The notes under the pieces were generated by a model. That model had not been told where the DNA came from. It saw nothing but the letters and a program-made list of their open reading frames with translations, and ran no database searches. Positions 34,885 to 43,941 of a stretch of 64,000 bases of DNA are shown here, piece by piece (the stretch's first letter is position 1; each line of letters opens with the position of its first letter). A program made the translations under genes and the position numbers. Source of the DNA: a bacterium (GTDB lineage Bacteria > Bdellovibrionota > Bacteriovoracia > Bacteriovoracales > Bacteriovoracaceae); contig JAUHVL010000004.1 of assembly GCA_030425045.1 (NCBI GenBank), positions 158,402-222,401 of the forward strand, in the 5' to 3' direction.

Positions 34885-36368
34885 TAATAATAAGCCTTAG
34901 GATTAATTTCGTATTTTTCAATCTTACGAAGCAAAGTCTTCTTAGGAATATTTGCCTTAAGGGCAGTTTGATTAATCTTACCCTTATTCAGCTTCAAAGC
35001 CTGAATGATGAATTCTTTTTCAAATAAATCTTTAGCGAGCTGAAAGTCCATCTTGATTTCATCATTTTCATTAACTTGAGCAAAAGTAAATTGATAATCA
35101 CTTGTATCCTGTTCTCCCATATTTCTATCTAAAACAGAATCTTTAATGCCCTTTAAATCAATCAAGCCATGCTCATCATCTTTATCAGCAGCTTTACCTG
35201 CACCTGCCGTCACGGTTTCAGGCAACGAAGATGCTCTAATAAAATCTGTTGGCTCGATAATAAAGGTATGCTCAATAACGTTTCTAAGCTCACGAATATT
35301 ACCAGGCCAAGTATAATTAACAAGAAGCTTTTTCGCATCTTCTTCAAGGCCTTTTATTTCTAAGCCGTGAACGTTATTAAAATAATTTACATAATAATCA
35401 ATTAGGTGAGGAATATCGGATTTTCTCTCACGAAGCGGAGGAAGATATACGGGAAGAACATTTAACCTATAAAATAAATCTTCTCTAAACCTTCCATCTT
35501 TTATCATCTCTTCAAACGGCTTGTGAGAAGCTGCGATTACCCTTACATCAACCTTTACATCTCTATTACTTCCGACAGGAGTAAATGTTTTTTCCTGAAG
35601 TACTCTTAAAAGTTTTACCTGCATCGATGGACTGATATCTCCAATCTCATCTAAAAATAATGTTCCACCATCGGCAAATTGAAATTTTCCGATTTTTCTT
35701 TCGTTGGCCCCCGTAAAAGCTCCCTTCTCATGTCCAAAAAGCTCAGACTCAATAAGCTCATCGGGAACCGCGGCCAGGTTAATCGTTACGAACTTATTAT
35801 CTTTTCTTGGACCATTATAGTGAATTGCTTTTGCAACAAGCTCTTTACCTGTACCTGACTCTCCACGAATAAGAACTGGTGTGTTTACTCGTGCAAGTTT
35901 TTGAATCACGTTAAAAACTTTTTTCATTTCATCAGATTCACCAACAAACTTATCATCACTTCCGATTGATAATGTTGGCGCTGAAAACTTTGTCGTTTCA
36001 ACGAGTGACCGTGCCCGCAATGCTCTTTTAATTAGAGCCACTAAGTTCTCTGATGCAATTGGCTTTTCTAAATAATTGTAAGCACCAAACTTAACTGCCT
36101 TAACGGCATCACTAACATTGGAATAAGCTGTCAGAATAATCACAATGACAGAGGGATCGTAATCCTTAATTCGCTCTAGTGCTTCAATACCATCCATCTC
36201 TGGCATATTAACGTCCATGACGACGAGATCATATTCGTTATTGGTAACAGCGTTTAATGCTTCTTTTCCATTATCCGCGGTATCAACATAGAAGTGATGA
36301 AATTCTAAAGCCTGCTTTACCGATTCTTGTAAAACTTTATCATCATCAACAACTAGAACTTTCTGCAT
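34884..36368 (-). CDS. NtrC-family sigma-54 response regulator
   Basis: This 494-residue regulator has a receiver domain with acceptor Asp-52 and a sigma-54 AAA+ domain: Walker A GESGTGKE, the GAFTGA loop that contacts sigma-54, Walker B GTLFLDEIGD and RFREDLFYRLNVLP. A C-terminal Fis-type DNA-binding helix (INQTALKANIPKKTLLRKI) follows. A Gly/Asp-rich linker separates AAA+ and HTH. The upstream kinase (36391-38277) is the likely partner. It overlaps lgt by one base. Confidence 0.93.
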   Translation of the reverse strand: MQKVLVVDDDKVLQESVKQALEFHHFYVDTADNGKEALNAVTNNEYDLVVMDVNMPEMDGIEALERIKDYDPSVIVIILTAYSNVSDAVKAVKFGAYNYLEKPIASENLVALIKRALRARSLVETTKFSAPTLSIGSDDKFVGESDEMKKVFNVIQKLARVNTPVLIRGESGTGKELVAKAIHYNGPRKDNKFVTINLAAVPDELIESELFGHEKGAFTGANERKIGKFQFADGGTLFLDEIGDISPSMQVKLLRVLQEKTFTPVGSNRDVKVDVRVIAASHKPFEEMIKDGRFREDLFYRLNVLPVYLPPLRERKSDIPHLIDYYVNYFNNVHGLEIKGLEEDAKKLLVNYTWPGNIRELRNVIEHTFIIEPTDFIRASSLPETVTAGAGKAADKDDEHGLIDLKGIKDSVLDRNMGEQDTSDYQFTFAQVNENDEIKMDFQLAKDLFEKEFIIQALKLNKGKINQTALKANIPKKTLLRKIEKYEINPKAYY

Positions 36369-36390
36369 GATTTTTCTCCCAATACTGCAT

Positions 36391-38277
36391 TTATTCGTTT
36401 TTCAATTTTATCGTAAATTGCGTTCCCTGTCCCATTTCAGATGAAACTCCAATTGTTCCACCGTGTAATTCAACAAAGTATTTTACTAGGTAAAGGCCAA
36501 GTCCTGTCCCCTTGATACTGTGCGAGGCATCGTTCTTTACTCTATAAAACTTGTCAAAGATATGCTCGATGTCTTCAGGTGGTATGCCTACGCCATTATC
36601 TTTAATTTCAATATAAACCCATTTCTCGTCGTCCCATGTCTTAACATTAACGATTGAGTTCTCTCCCGAATACTTAATTGCGTTCTCAATCAGGTTTGAA
36701 ATTACTCTTTTCATCAAATTGAGATCAAAGTGAATGGGATATAAAGGCGATAAATCTGTTTCAACTTGAACATTTTTGTCATTCATTTCATAACGAAGTC
36801 CACCAACAATTTCCTCAACAACAGTGTTAACATCTTTAGAAATTAAGTTAAGACCGATATTGCTCGATTCAACTTTGGCCAGATCTAAAATACTCGTAAT
36901 AAATTTATTTAATTCTTTCGTTGAATCAACAATACTTGAAACAATCTTTTTACCCTCATCATTTTTACACATATCTTGAACAACCATTAGATCGGCAAGA
37001 CCAGCAATTTTCGCAACCGGAGTTTTTAAATCATGACTCATAAGCGATATGAAGTTTTGTTTCAAGCTTTCTACTTTTTTTAGAAGCTTTGTTTCCTCTT
37101 GTATTGCAAATCGATGTTTGTATTCTCCAATCGCCCTAAAGGGAACCCAAATATAATAAACCACAAAAATTGTTATCACGAGATGGGAGACATAAAGCCA
37201 TGTTCCAAAAAACGAAAAAAGAAAATAAGTAGAGAGTAGTAGTGCAACCATAACAGAAACAGTTACGATTAAGCCCTTAGCTGGATTTAATCTTGAGATA
37301 GCAAAGCTTAGAAAGATCGCTAAAAATATAGAAAGGATATAGCTAATATTTTTGTCGATACTTCTTACTGTCTTCCCTTGAATTAAAGAATCTATAATCG
37401 AAGCATGGACATTCATTTTGGAAGACTTATATTCTTCTTTATTAAAGGGAGTTAAAATATAATCCGAAGCATTTGATAAATAGGCTGGGCCAACAAGAAC
37501 AATTTTATCTTTAAAAAAACCTTCCGGAAAGTTACCAACACGTACTCTATGAAAAGGAACTTTTTTAATTCTGGTTTTTGTCTCAACAGGATCTGTCCCA
37601 AACCTTAACATCGCAAAGGTAGCATCCCCTTCTCTCGAATAATATGAGCCAGGTAAATCTTTTGCCGTCAAAGGCGAGAGTCCCTGTGTACTTCGATAAT
37701 TATTTGCCGTCCAAAGATGTAATGTGTCTTCACCCGAAATATTGAGGACAACCCTTCTCGCAACATCATCTCTAGAAAAAGCAGCATTATCTATATTAAT
37801 AACTGCGGGTGCATAACCAAGTTGCTTTAACTCCATTGGAGGTAATTTTTCTCCCCAAAAATCTACCTCTGTAGCAAAATGAAAAAAACCACCCGTTTCA
37901 ACATATGAGTTAACGATTGTTTTAAACTCAGTAATGATTGATTTCGTTTCTAGTGCCGGGTTATCGGGAAGATTTACAAAATAGTTAATGATCTTAGGTT
38001 TATCACGAATTAATTTTTCTAAGAGACGATTATGACTTTCATAAGTATAGGGATATGATTCACCTAAATACTCGTCCGACTCCTCATCGAGTACAATCAG
38101 AACCGTTTTATCTAAATAATCAATTCCAAAATCATACTTAACCCTGAAGTCATAAAAGGTAGACTCTAAAACAGAGAACGAATATTGAAATAAGATAAAA
38201 ATAAAAATGATCGTAAAGAAAAGAGGATAATAGCTAGAAAGATCATGTTTTATTTTAAGCTTAGAAATTAAACTCAT
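36391..38277 (-). CDS. CHASE2 sensor histidine kinase
   Basis: This 628-residue kinase has an N-terminal membrane helix, an extracytoplasmic CHASE2 sensor (FYDFRVKYDFGIDYLDKTVL, INYFVNLPDNPAL, PFNKEEYKSSKMNVHASIID) and three more membrane segments (about 305-370). A HisKA dimerisation domain follows with the phospho-His in FISLMSHDLKTP (about residue 414) and an HATPase domain with NLIENAIKYS, DNGVGIPPED and GTGLGLYLV. It pairs with the downstream NtrC-type regulator (22-base gap). Signal unknown; its partner gene upstream overlaps by 4 bases. Confidence 0.9.
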   Translation of the reverse strand: MSLISKLKIKHDLSSYYPLFFTIIFIFILFQYSFSVLESTFYDFRVKYDFGIDYLDKTVLIVLDEESDEYLGESYPYTYESHNRLLEKLIRDKPKIINYFVNLPDNPALETKSIITEFKTIVNSYVETGGFFHFATEVDFWGEKLPPMELKQLGYAPAVINIDNAAFSRDDVARRVVLNISGEDTLHLWTANNYRSTQGLSPLTAKDLPGSYYSREGDATFAMLRFGTDPVETKTRIKKVPFHRVRVGNFPEGFFKDKIVLVGPAYLSNASDYILTPFNKEEYKSSKMNVHASIIDSLIQGKTVRSIDKNISYILSIFLAIFLSFAISRLNPAKGLIVTVSVMVALLLSTYFLFSFFGTWLYVSHLVITIFVVYYIWVPFRAIGEYKHRFAIQEETKLLKKVESLKQNFISLMSHDLKTPVAKIAGLADLMVVQDMCKNDEGKKIVSSIVDSTKELNKFITSILDLAKVESSNIGLNLISKDVNTVVEEIVGGLRYEMNDKNVQVETDLSPLYPIHFDLNLMKRVISNLIENAIKYSGENSIVNVKTWDDEKWVYIEIKDNGVGIPPEDIEHIFDKFYRVKNDASHSIKGTGLGLYLVKYFVELHGGTIGVSSEMGQGTQFTIKLKNE

Positions 38278-39137
38278 TTGCTACCAAATCTTTCTTTAAG
38301 TGAAAGTTGTCTCAGATACTTATAATCATACAAGATAGTAGAGCTTAAGCTATTTAAATCTGTTCTAAAAAAAGACAAGTCATTACAAACTCTAGATCTC
38401 GTAGAAACATCAGAAGGCAATTTAAATAGGCCTGATAACATGTATTTATTATCTTCTTTAATCATTCCCTCTAAAGCCTCATCATAACGAGAATGTAGAG
38501 AAAAAAGCTTAATCAACAATAAGGGAGAAAATAGATAGTAGAAGATGAAAGAGATATATTTTAAAAAGCGAAACTTGAGCATGAAAAAGATAGGGTATTC
38601 GATCAGATTAAAAATTAGTGAGATAACAACAATTAACCACAGCCGACCTTTTTTAAGCTCAATCAAAGCCTTAGTTAAAATTGGACGAACTTCTTCTTCG
38701 CTAAACTTTTTAAGAAGCTCTGGATTAATCGTAATCGATTGCCCACCCCAAAGAGACTCAAGCAGATAAAGTGGCTGATCTGAAGTCGATGTGCTGTAAA
38801 CTGAGAGTTTTTCTAGCCCAATTTTGAAAGAAATAGCGTCGATTTCCCTCTTCCAACGCTCATCAGTCTTAAGTTTTCTCGCCCTCAGTATTGTAAGAAC
38901 AAAGGTATCTCCATAAATCGAGAAAAAGATAATGAGAAAAATCGAGAGCGATAATCCGAATAAAAATCCAGTCTCATTGTAGATAAAATATCCGCCAATT
39001 GAGACGCAAAGCACAAAAAAGACAAGAATTGTTAGTTGCGACAATAACTTAATAACGATACTCCATACGATCCTATAACTATTACAATCATGCGGTAAAT
39101 TATAGACAATATTCCATTCTAGGGCTATAACGCTCAT
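38274..39137 (-). CDS. Membrane protein, M48-like fold lacking the zinc motif
   Basis: This 287-residue protein has membrane helices near both ends, and its start is uncertain: ATG 39137 has no clear Shine-Dalgarno, and a later TTG near KLLSQLTIL is possible. The middle segment SITINPELLKKFSEEEVRP, followed by ILTKALIELKKGRLW, has the layout of M48 (HtpX/Ste24-like) peptidases around the HExxH helix. However, both His and the Glu are replaced (K, A, E), so no zinc site exists. It overlaps the CHASE2 kinase by 4 bases and probably works with it, for example as a sensor partner (inference). Confidence 0.5.
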   Translation of the reverse strand: MSVIALEWNIVYNLPHDCNSYRIVWSIVIKLLSQLTILVFFVLCVSIGGYFIYNETGFLFGLSLSIFLIIFFSIYGDTFVLTILRARKLKTDERWKREIDAISFKIGLEKLSVYSTSTSDQPLYLLESLWGGQSITINPELLKKFSEEEVRPILTKALIELKKGRLWLIVVISLIFNLIEYPIFFMLKFRFLKYISFIFYYLFSPLLLIKLFSLHSRYDEALEGMIKEDNKYMLSGLFKLPSDVSTRSRVCNDLSFFRTDLNSLSSTILYDYKYLRQLSLKERFGSK

Positions 39138-39203
39138 CTACATCGTAAGCATCGGCGAAAGCCAAACGCGACAAATCAATGCTTATTGATGAAGGGGGAA
39201 TAT

Positions 39204-40052
39204 ATGCAACAGCCGACTGATCGTCTTCTATTTGGGACCGCGGGCGTTCCAAACAGTACTTTAAAGAAAAGCAGCCCAATTGATGGCGTAAAAAGAATTC
39301 ACGAACTAGGCCTTGACTGTATGCAGCTAGAGTTTGCACACGGTGTAAGAATGAAGGAAGAAGTTTCTTCAGGACTAAGAAAAGCTTCTTACGAATTGGG
39401 AATTCCGCTCACTTCACACGGCCCTTATTATATTAACTTAAACGCACGTGAGCAGGATAAAATTGATTCATCGGTAGAAAGAATTATTCAAACTGCTAAG
39501 ATTTCTGATCTTTGTGGTGCTGAATCAATGACATTTCACGCAGCTTTCTACATGAAAGATTCTCCATATGACGTTTTTGACCTCGTAGAAAAAAGTTTAA
39601 ACGTAATTGAAGAAAGACTAAGCCGTCTTGATATTGAGATTGAGCTTCGTCCTGAACTAACTGGTAAAACATCTCAGTTTGGTTCACTTGAAGAGTTAAT
39701 TAGTTTAACAAAAAGCATTGGTAGTGTTCGTCCTTGTATGGACTTCTCACACCTTTTTGCTAGAACTCAAAAGTACAATACTGAACAAGAATTTAATGAA
39801 GTACTCGATATTTTAGCTGATGAGCTTGGTGCTATTTCATTAAAAAATATGCATATCCATATCTCTGGTATCAGCTCAAACTCTAAGGGTGACCTTAAAC
39901 ATCTAAACCTTGAAGATTCAAAGTTTGATTGGAGAGGGTTGCTTAGAGTTTTAAAAGAAAGAGATTGTGCTGGTTATATTATTTGTAACAGTCCTAATCT
40001 TGAAGAAGATGCTCTTATGATGAAGAGCTTCTATAACGAATTAGCTCAATAA
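39204..40052 (+). CDS. Endonuclease IV-like TIM-barrel protein
   Basis: This 282-residue AP-endonuclease-family-2 barrel is read from ATG 39204 (AAGGGGGAA upstream). Visible metal-site segments include LQLEFAHGVR-like Glu, LTSHGPYYINL, ESMTFHAAFY, IELRPELTGK, RPCMDFSHLFAR and NMHIHISG. These match the His/Glu/Asp arrangement of Nfo, with the archaeal-type short ends. It could be a real AP endonuclease (deoxyribonuclease IV) or a sugar-phosphate isomerase of the same fold. The spacing of His and Asp residues favours DNA repair. Confidence 0.72.
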   Translation: MQQPTDRLLFGTAGVPNSTLKKSSPIDGVKRIHELGLDCMQLEFAHGVRMKEEVSSGLRKASYELGIPLTSHGPYYINLNAREQDKIDSSVERIIQTAKISDLCGAESMTFHAAFYMKDSPYDVFDLVEKSLNVIEERLSRLDIEIELRPELTGKTSQFGSLEELISLTKSIGSVRPCMDFSHLFARTQKYNTEQEFNEVLDILADELGAISLKNMHIHISGISSNSKGDLKHLNLEDSKFDWRGLLRVLKERDCAGYIICNSPNLEEDALMMKSFYNELAQ

Positions 40053-40053
40053 T

Positions 40054-40539
40054 TTAAGCGGCGATATTTATCCGGTCCACTCGGCCGGATAATTCTATTA
40101 GATATTCTAACGTTTCCTGAAAATCATCTTTATTATTAAAAAATATTGTTCTCGATTGCTTACCATTTAAATAAATGACCATTGAGTCTGAATTGAGAAT
40201 TTCAGGATCAAGAGTAGAAAGAACTGAAATTAAACTATCCGCGTCTTCATTTTTTGATATTGAAACAACACCAGTCTGTGACTCTTTAAATGAAGTAATA
40301 TTTTTTGGAAGATCAATTGTCCGTTTGCCTATGCTCATTCTATAAAAATGATCATAGTTTTCTCCTGAGAAAAAAGGAATTCCTCTTGTGGTTAAAAAGC
40401 TATCAATAAAGTTTGATTCTTTAGCGTTTTCAAAATAAGTATCAAAACCGCTCTCAACTTCTTCACCAAGAGAAGCTTGGTTATAAGTTTCTTCTACGAG
40501 TAGTTTGATTAAATTTCCGTCTTCTTCTCGAAATCCCAT
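40054..40539 (-). CDS. Conserved-looking protein of unknown function
   Basis: This 161-residue soluble protein has no signal peptide. Segments FDTYFENAKESNFIDSFL, GVVSISKNEDADSLIS and GKQSRTIFFNNKDDF suggest alternating helix and strand. I see no motif that identifies it. It ends 1 base after the stop of the convergent endonuclease-like gene, so the two share a terminator region. Confidence 0.55.
   Translation of the reverse strand: MGFREEDGNLIKLLVEETYNQASLGEEVESGFDTYFENAKESNFIDSFLTTRGIPFFSGENYDHFYRMSIGKRTIDLPKNITSFKESQTGVVSISKNEDADSLISVLSTLDPEILNSDSMVIYLNGKQSRTIFFNNKDDFQETLEYLIELSGRVDRINIAA
40068..40092 (+). terminator. Weak hairpin after the endonuclease-like gene
   Basis: The 8-bp stem TTATCCGG/CCGGATAA has a 9-base loop and lies inside the 3' end of the convergent gene. 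Only TTCTATT follows, so it may slow rather than stop transcription. Confidence 0.3.
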
Positions 40540-40577
40540 AAAAGAGTATCGGCAAATTTGACCTATCTCTTAACTGA

Positions 40578-41018
40578 TTATTTTAGTTCAACCTTAGAAT
40601 CGATGAATGTTTTAACTTCTGAAACATCTGATATTAACCAGTTATTCTCAATCTTTTCCAGCTTGGCAATTTTCTTTGTTTCAATATTATAGTCTGACTT
40701 TGGCTGTTCTGATTTTTGCCTATAACTGAGCGTATAGGTCAGGTAACAAATCTCTTTCTCACAGTTTTTAATATTAATCTTTATATTTCTCTTAGCCTGA
40801 TTCTTAAGCCCCCAAAAGTTTTTAGATTCTTCACCCTTTAGTCCTTCCAGCATTGTACGAAGTTCACCTGTTGTTAAATCAATCGCTTTATCTTTTTTGC
40901 CTTCTCCATCAAACCTAAAATTGATGAACGTTCTCAATGTCGTTTCAGGATCACTTTTATCGACACAAGAAGAGATAAAAGTTGAAAATAATAAGAACAA
41001 TAAGATTATCTTTTTCAT
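40578..41018 (-). CDS. Small lipoprotein, DUF4878-like
   Basis: This 146-residue protein has a lipoprotein signal (MKKIILLFLLFSTFISSC). The mature part starts with PETTLRTFINFRF and ends with a strand-turn-strand (KLEKIENNWLISDV), the layout of NTF2-like DUF4878 lipoproteins, which carry stress or transport functions in the envelope. A middle part with KNCEKEICYLTYTLSY forms a Cys pair. It overlaps the PilZ-like gene upstream by 4 bases. Confidence 0.65.
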   Translation of the reverse strand: MKKIILLFLLFSTFISSCVDKSDPETTLRTFINFRFDGEGKKDKAIDLTTGELRTMLEGLKGEESKNFWGLKNQAKRNIKINIKNCEKEICYLTYTLSYRQKSEQPKSDYNIETKKIAKLEKIENNWLISDVSEVKTFIDSKVELK

Positions 41019-41728
41019 GAATACCTCGGTTTATAACCTCTATCACTTAGTACGTTGTAAAGTTTTTTCCAGTTGAAATCATCATCGCTTTTTTTCAATG
41101 TTATCCCGTAACCATTACCGTACATAGTTCTAACAATACCATTATTATTAAATTTATTTCTTCCAAACTCAAATTCGAGATCAACTCTACCACTTAAGCT
41201 CACTCTTTCTTTAGAGTCTATATAGACAAAGATACTATCTGAATCCCAATTGGTCAGATAACCTTGATACTTTTTCTCACCATGACTTACATGACATGGG
41301 ATTTTATATTCACTTTTATTACCTAAAAAATATTTTTTAAACCTTGGATCATAAACAGATTCACCTTTTTCGGATTTTAATAGTAGGTAGAACATGTATG
41401 AAACAATGAGAAAGAAAAAATTGAAAACTAAGACCAGTTTATCAAATGAATTACTAAAATAAGTAAATACGTTAATATTTGAAACAATACAGTATGCCAC
41501 GAAGACGAAGTCCATATACTTCCAAAAAAAGTATACCCAAATAAAAGAAAGAATTCCCAAAGTTAGCTGAAGCTGATTAACGTTGATAAAACCTATCAAC
41601 TTATTCAAATCAACTGCTGTTTCGCCAAGACTAATTGAGTAAATTACGTAAGTATAAAGAAATGAAAATATAATAAATCCCAAAATATTTTTTGTCGTTA
41701 TACTTCGTTTTTTAACAGATACGGCCAT
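41015..41728 (-). CDS. Membrane protein with PilZ-like C-terminus
   Basis: This 237-residue protein has about four membrane segments (residues 15-125). A soluble domain follows (EYKIPCHVSHGEKKYQGYL, SIFVYIDSKERVSLSGRVDLEF, NNGIVRTMYGNGYGITLKK). The spacing of the GxV/L strands resembles PilZ, but the Arg motif is not evident, so c-di-GMP binding is uncertain. Its layout matches the protein at 18283-19011; these are probably paralogs. It is transcribed with the small lipoprotein at 40578. Confidence 0.5.
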   Translation of the reverse strand: MAVSVKKRSITTKNILGFIIFSFLYTYVIYSISLGETAVDLNKLIGFINVNQLQLTLGILSFIWVYFFWKYMDFVFVAYCIVSNINVFTYFSNSFDKLVLVFNFFFLIVSYMFYLLLKSEKGESVYDPRFKKYFLGNKSEYKIPCHVSHGEKKYQGYLTNWDSDSIFVYIDSKERVSLSGRVDLEFEFGRNKFNNNGIVRTMYGNGYGITLKKSDDDFNWKKLYNVLSDRGYKPRYS

Positions 41729-41806
41729 TTATTTTCTCAATTTCGTAATATCCAAAATGTAGTATACTTCAATAGAGTCTTATTTGAAAAACTTTATGGG
41801 GACAGT

Positions 41807-42004
41807 ATGCGGCCGGCCTTAGAGATAAATTACAAATGTATAAGCTGCGATAATTGCATTCTCATTTGTCCAGAAAATGCCATCCATCAAGTAAAAAACG
41901 AATATTTTATTGAGCAATGGGCCTGTACCTTATGTGGGCTTTGCCTACAAGTTTGTCCTGTCGATAGTATCGAAAAAAAGATGATTAATGACTTAGAAGA
42001 GTAA
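41807..42004 (+). CDS. Small ferredoxin, two 4Fe-4S clusters
   Basis: This 65-residue protein has motifs CISCDNCILICP and CTLCGLCLQVCP, giving two [4Fe-4S] clusters. It is a typical bacterial-type 2[4Fe-4S] ferredoxin without extra domains. GGGGA precedes the ATG. The 3' end overlaps murU convergently by 20 bases. No redox partner lies next to it; the two-ETF and IcmF loci of this window are possible users (inference). Confidence 0.85.
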   Translation: MRPALEINYKCISCDNCILICPENAIHQVKNEYFIEQWACTLCGLCLQVCPVDSIEKKMINDLEE

Positions 42005-42920
42005 TACTAAGACTTTCAAAAAGATCATGAAAATATAACCCGGACCCTTCAGACCTTATTGTTTTCTCACCCATAATTATTGAGCCTAAACTTAAATCTT
42101 CAATTTCATCATTTGATAGATTTATTATATTTTCGATATTACTAAAATATGATTTACCACTAAGGTTTAATTTATTTTTATTAATAGCACCTAAACTTAT
42201 TAACTGCTCGCGAAGGGTAGATTCATGAAATACATTAAACATATTTTTGTAATACTCTTCTTTTGTTCCAAAGTCGTAGTAGAAGAAATCCTTAGGCGAA
42301 TAAATGCAAACGTTTTCTTTTTTAAAGTTTGCCACTGTCTCAAAAAAACGTGACGGGCCTGAAACATAGTTTAGTTTTGAAAGATTAACCATCCCAATTC
42401 CAGCATATGTTTTATAGGGAACCGTGGAATCTTCTGCTTTAATAATACCTTTTAACAAATTATCTTGAATCAAAATTTGATTATAGATATTACTCTCTTC
42501 GACATTTTTTGACACAAGAACCAGCGGATGTTTTTCAAGTATCTTATTCATTCTTCTTATATCTTCTTTATTAAGTGAATGTAATATATCTCCGTTTACG
42601 AAAAAAACATGACTTTCTGCTAGTTCTTCAGGAAGGTTTTTTTTCAGATTATGAAACGCTCCTCCTGAGTCGAGTAGAGTTTCTTCGTGCAAGCATACAA
42701 CATTAATCTTTTTATTCTTAACAAAGCTGCTAACAAGTTCAGCGCAGTAATGAGTGTTAAGATATATATGAGAGAATCCCAGTTGAACCGCTTTTTCTAC
42801 TTGTAACTCTAAAAGACTTTTTTCAAAAATTGGCCAAAGAATTTTGGGTAATTTCTTGCCGATTTCTCCCATACGGGTACCAAGGCCTGCACCAAGGATA
42901 AAACATACCTTATTGTTCAT
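41985..42920 (-). CDS. murU: MurU-like sugar-1-phosphate nucleotidyltransferase
   Basis: This 311-residue nucleotidyltransferase has the N-terminal GAGLGTRM and KLPKILWPI signature, LLDSGGAFHNLKK and FVNGDILHSL, then IYSPKDFFYYDFGTKEEY near the end. MurU converts MurNAc-1-P to UDP-MurNAc in the fosfomycin-bypassing recycling route and is normally encoded with AmgK. The upstream, 11-base-overlapping gene is AmgK-like, which supports that reading. A general sugar-nucleotide transferase is the alternative. Confidence 0.8.
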   Translation of the reverse strand: MNNKVCFILGAGLGTRMGEIGKKLPKILWPIFEKSLLELQVEKAVQLGFSHIYLNTHYCAELVSSFVKNKKINVVCLHEETLLDSGGAFHNLKKNLPEELAESHVFFVNGDILHSLNKEDIRRMNKILEKHPLVLVSKNVEESNIYNQILIQDNLLKGIIKAEDSTVPYKTYAGIGMVNLSKLNYVSGPSRFFETVANFKKENVCIYSPKDFFYYDFGTKEEYYKNMFNVFHESTLREQLISLGAINKNKLNLSGKSYFSNIENIINLSNDEIEDLSLGSIIMGEKTIRSEGSGLYFHDLFESLSITLLSH

Positions 42921-43941
42921 AATAATGTTCTGTTAGTATATTTTTTAATTCTCTGTACTCTGGATACTTTAAAAGGAGAGCTCTTAATCTCTCAAAGCTA
43001 AAGCCTATGTATTTAAGATATCTATTATCATTTCTATTTAAGTAGATACTACCAAACGTACCGAGAGCCTTATAAATTCTTTGAATGGCCATTAAATCGT
43101 AACATTGCTCATATCGTTCTTTTGATTCTTGCAGTGATAATTTTTTAATAAACTCATTCCAGTAGGTTTCTTTAATTTTATTCTTATTATCCTCGTGAAA
43201 CTTATAATAATTATCTTCTAACATCGAAACCAAATCATACTGAGGAATACCCATTCGTGCGTCTTGAAAATCAATTATCGCTTGCTTGCTCTTATTAACC
43301 ATTATATTTCTTGTATGAAAATCTCTATGAGTTAACACCATTAACTCAGAGCTTAAGATAGTACATATCTTTATAAATGTTGATTCTACTATTCCTTTTT
43401 CCAAATCAGACAAACCGCTATTTAAATATCCGTTTAAAAAATTATCTGTAGTTAGATTTACTTCATACATTAATTTATCGAGATCAAATGATAAGCCCAA
43501 TGATGTTTTACTTGATTCTTCTTCGTCAACCGACTGAATCTTTATCATTTCGCCAATTGCTTCCTCCAACAGAGAAAACTCCTGTTCCGTACTTTCTACT
43601 TGTCCTAATTTTTTAAGAAGTGTTTCGTCACCCAAATCTTCTTGCAAGAAGTAACCCTTCTCAAGAACAATATCGTATAACATGGGAACAGTGATTCCAT
43701 TTTTATGTAAACAATTTTGAACTCTTATAAAATTCTCGTTTTGTTCTCTATTATTCTCTGGGTTAGACAAGCATACGATATAACTTTTGCTTGAAGTTTT
43801 AATACGAAAATATCTTCGTGTTGAGGCATCACCAACGAGTTTTTCAATTTTTATAATTTCACTCTCTAACGTAATGTTCTTTTTCGTAGAGGTCATAAAG
43901 AGCTCAGAGACGAGTATTGACTCTGTAGAATTCATCTTCAT
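42910..43941 (-). CDS. amgK: AmgK-like MurNAc/GlcNAc anomeric kinase
   Basis: This 343-residue aminoglycoside-phosphotransferase-fold kinase has VGDASTRRYFRI (nucleotide-binding strand), HRDFHTRNIMV (catalytic loop) and IIDFQDARMGIPQYDLVSML (metal site), the motif combination seen in AmgK. Family members phosphorylate MurNAc at C1 for cell-wall recycling. The companion MurU-like gene overlaps downstream by 11 bases. The pair would turn recycled anhydro-muropeptide sugars back into UDP-MurNAc. Confidence 0.8.
   Translation of the reverse strand: MKMNSTESILVSELFMTSTKKNITLESEIIKIEKLVGDASTRRYFRIKTSSKSYIVCLSNPENNREQNENFIRVQNCLHKNGITVPMLYDIVLEKGYFLQEDLGDETLLKKLGQVESTEQEFSLLEEAIGEMIKIQSVDEEESSKTSLGLSFDLDKLMYEVNLTTDNFLNGYLNSGLSDLEKGIVESTFIKICTILSSELMVLTHRDFHTRNIMVNKSKQAIIDFQDARMGIPQYDLVSMLEDNYYKFHEDNKNKIKETYWNEFIKKLSLQESKERYEQCYDLMAIQRIYKALGTFGSIYLNRNDNRYLKYIGFSFERLRALLLKYPEYRELKNILTEHYYEQ

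Noticed and set aside
40068..40092. Full-strength terminator for the endonuclease-like gene
   Set aside because: The stem is good, but no T-run follows and it lies inside the coding end of the convergent gene; kept only as a weak terminator.
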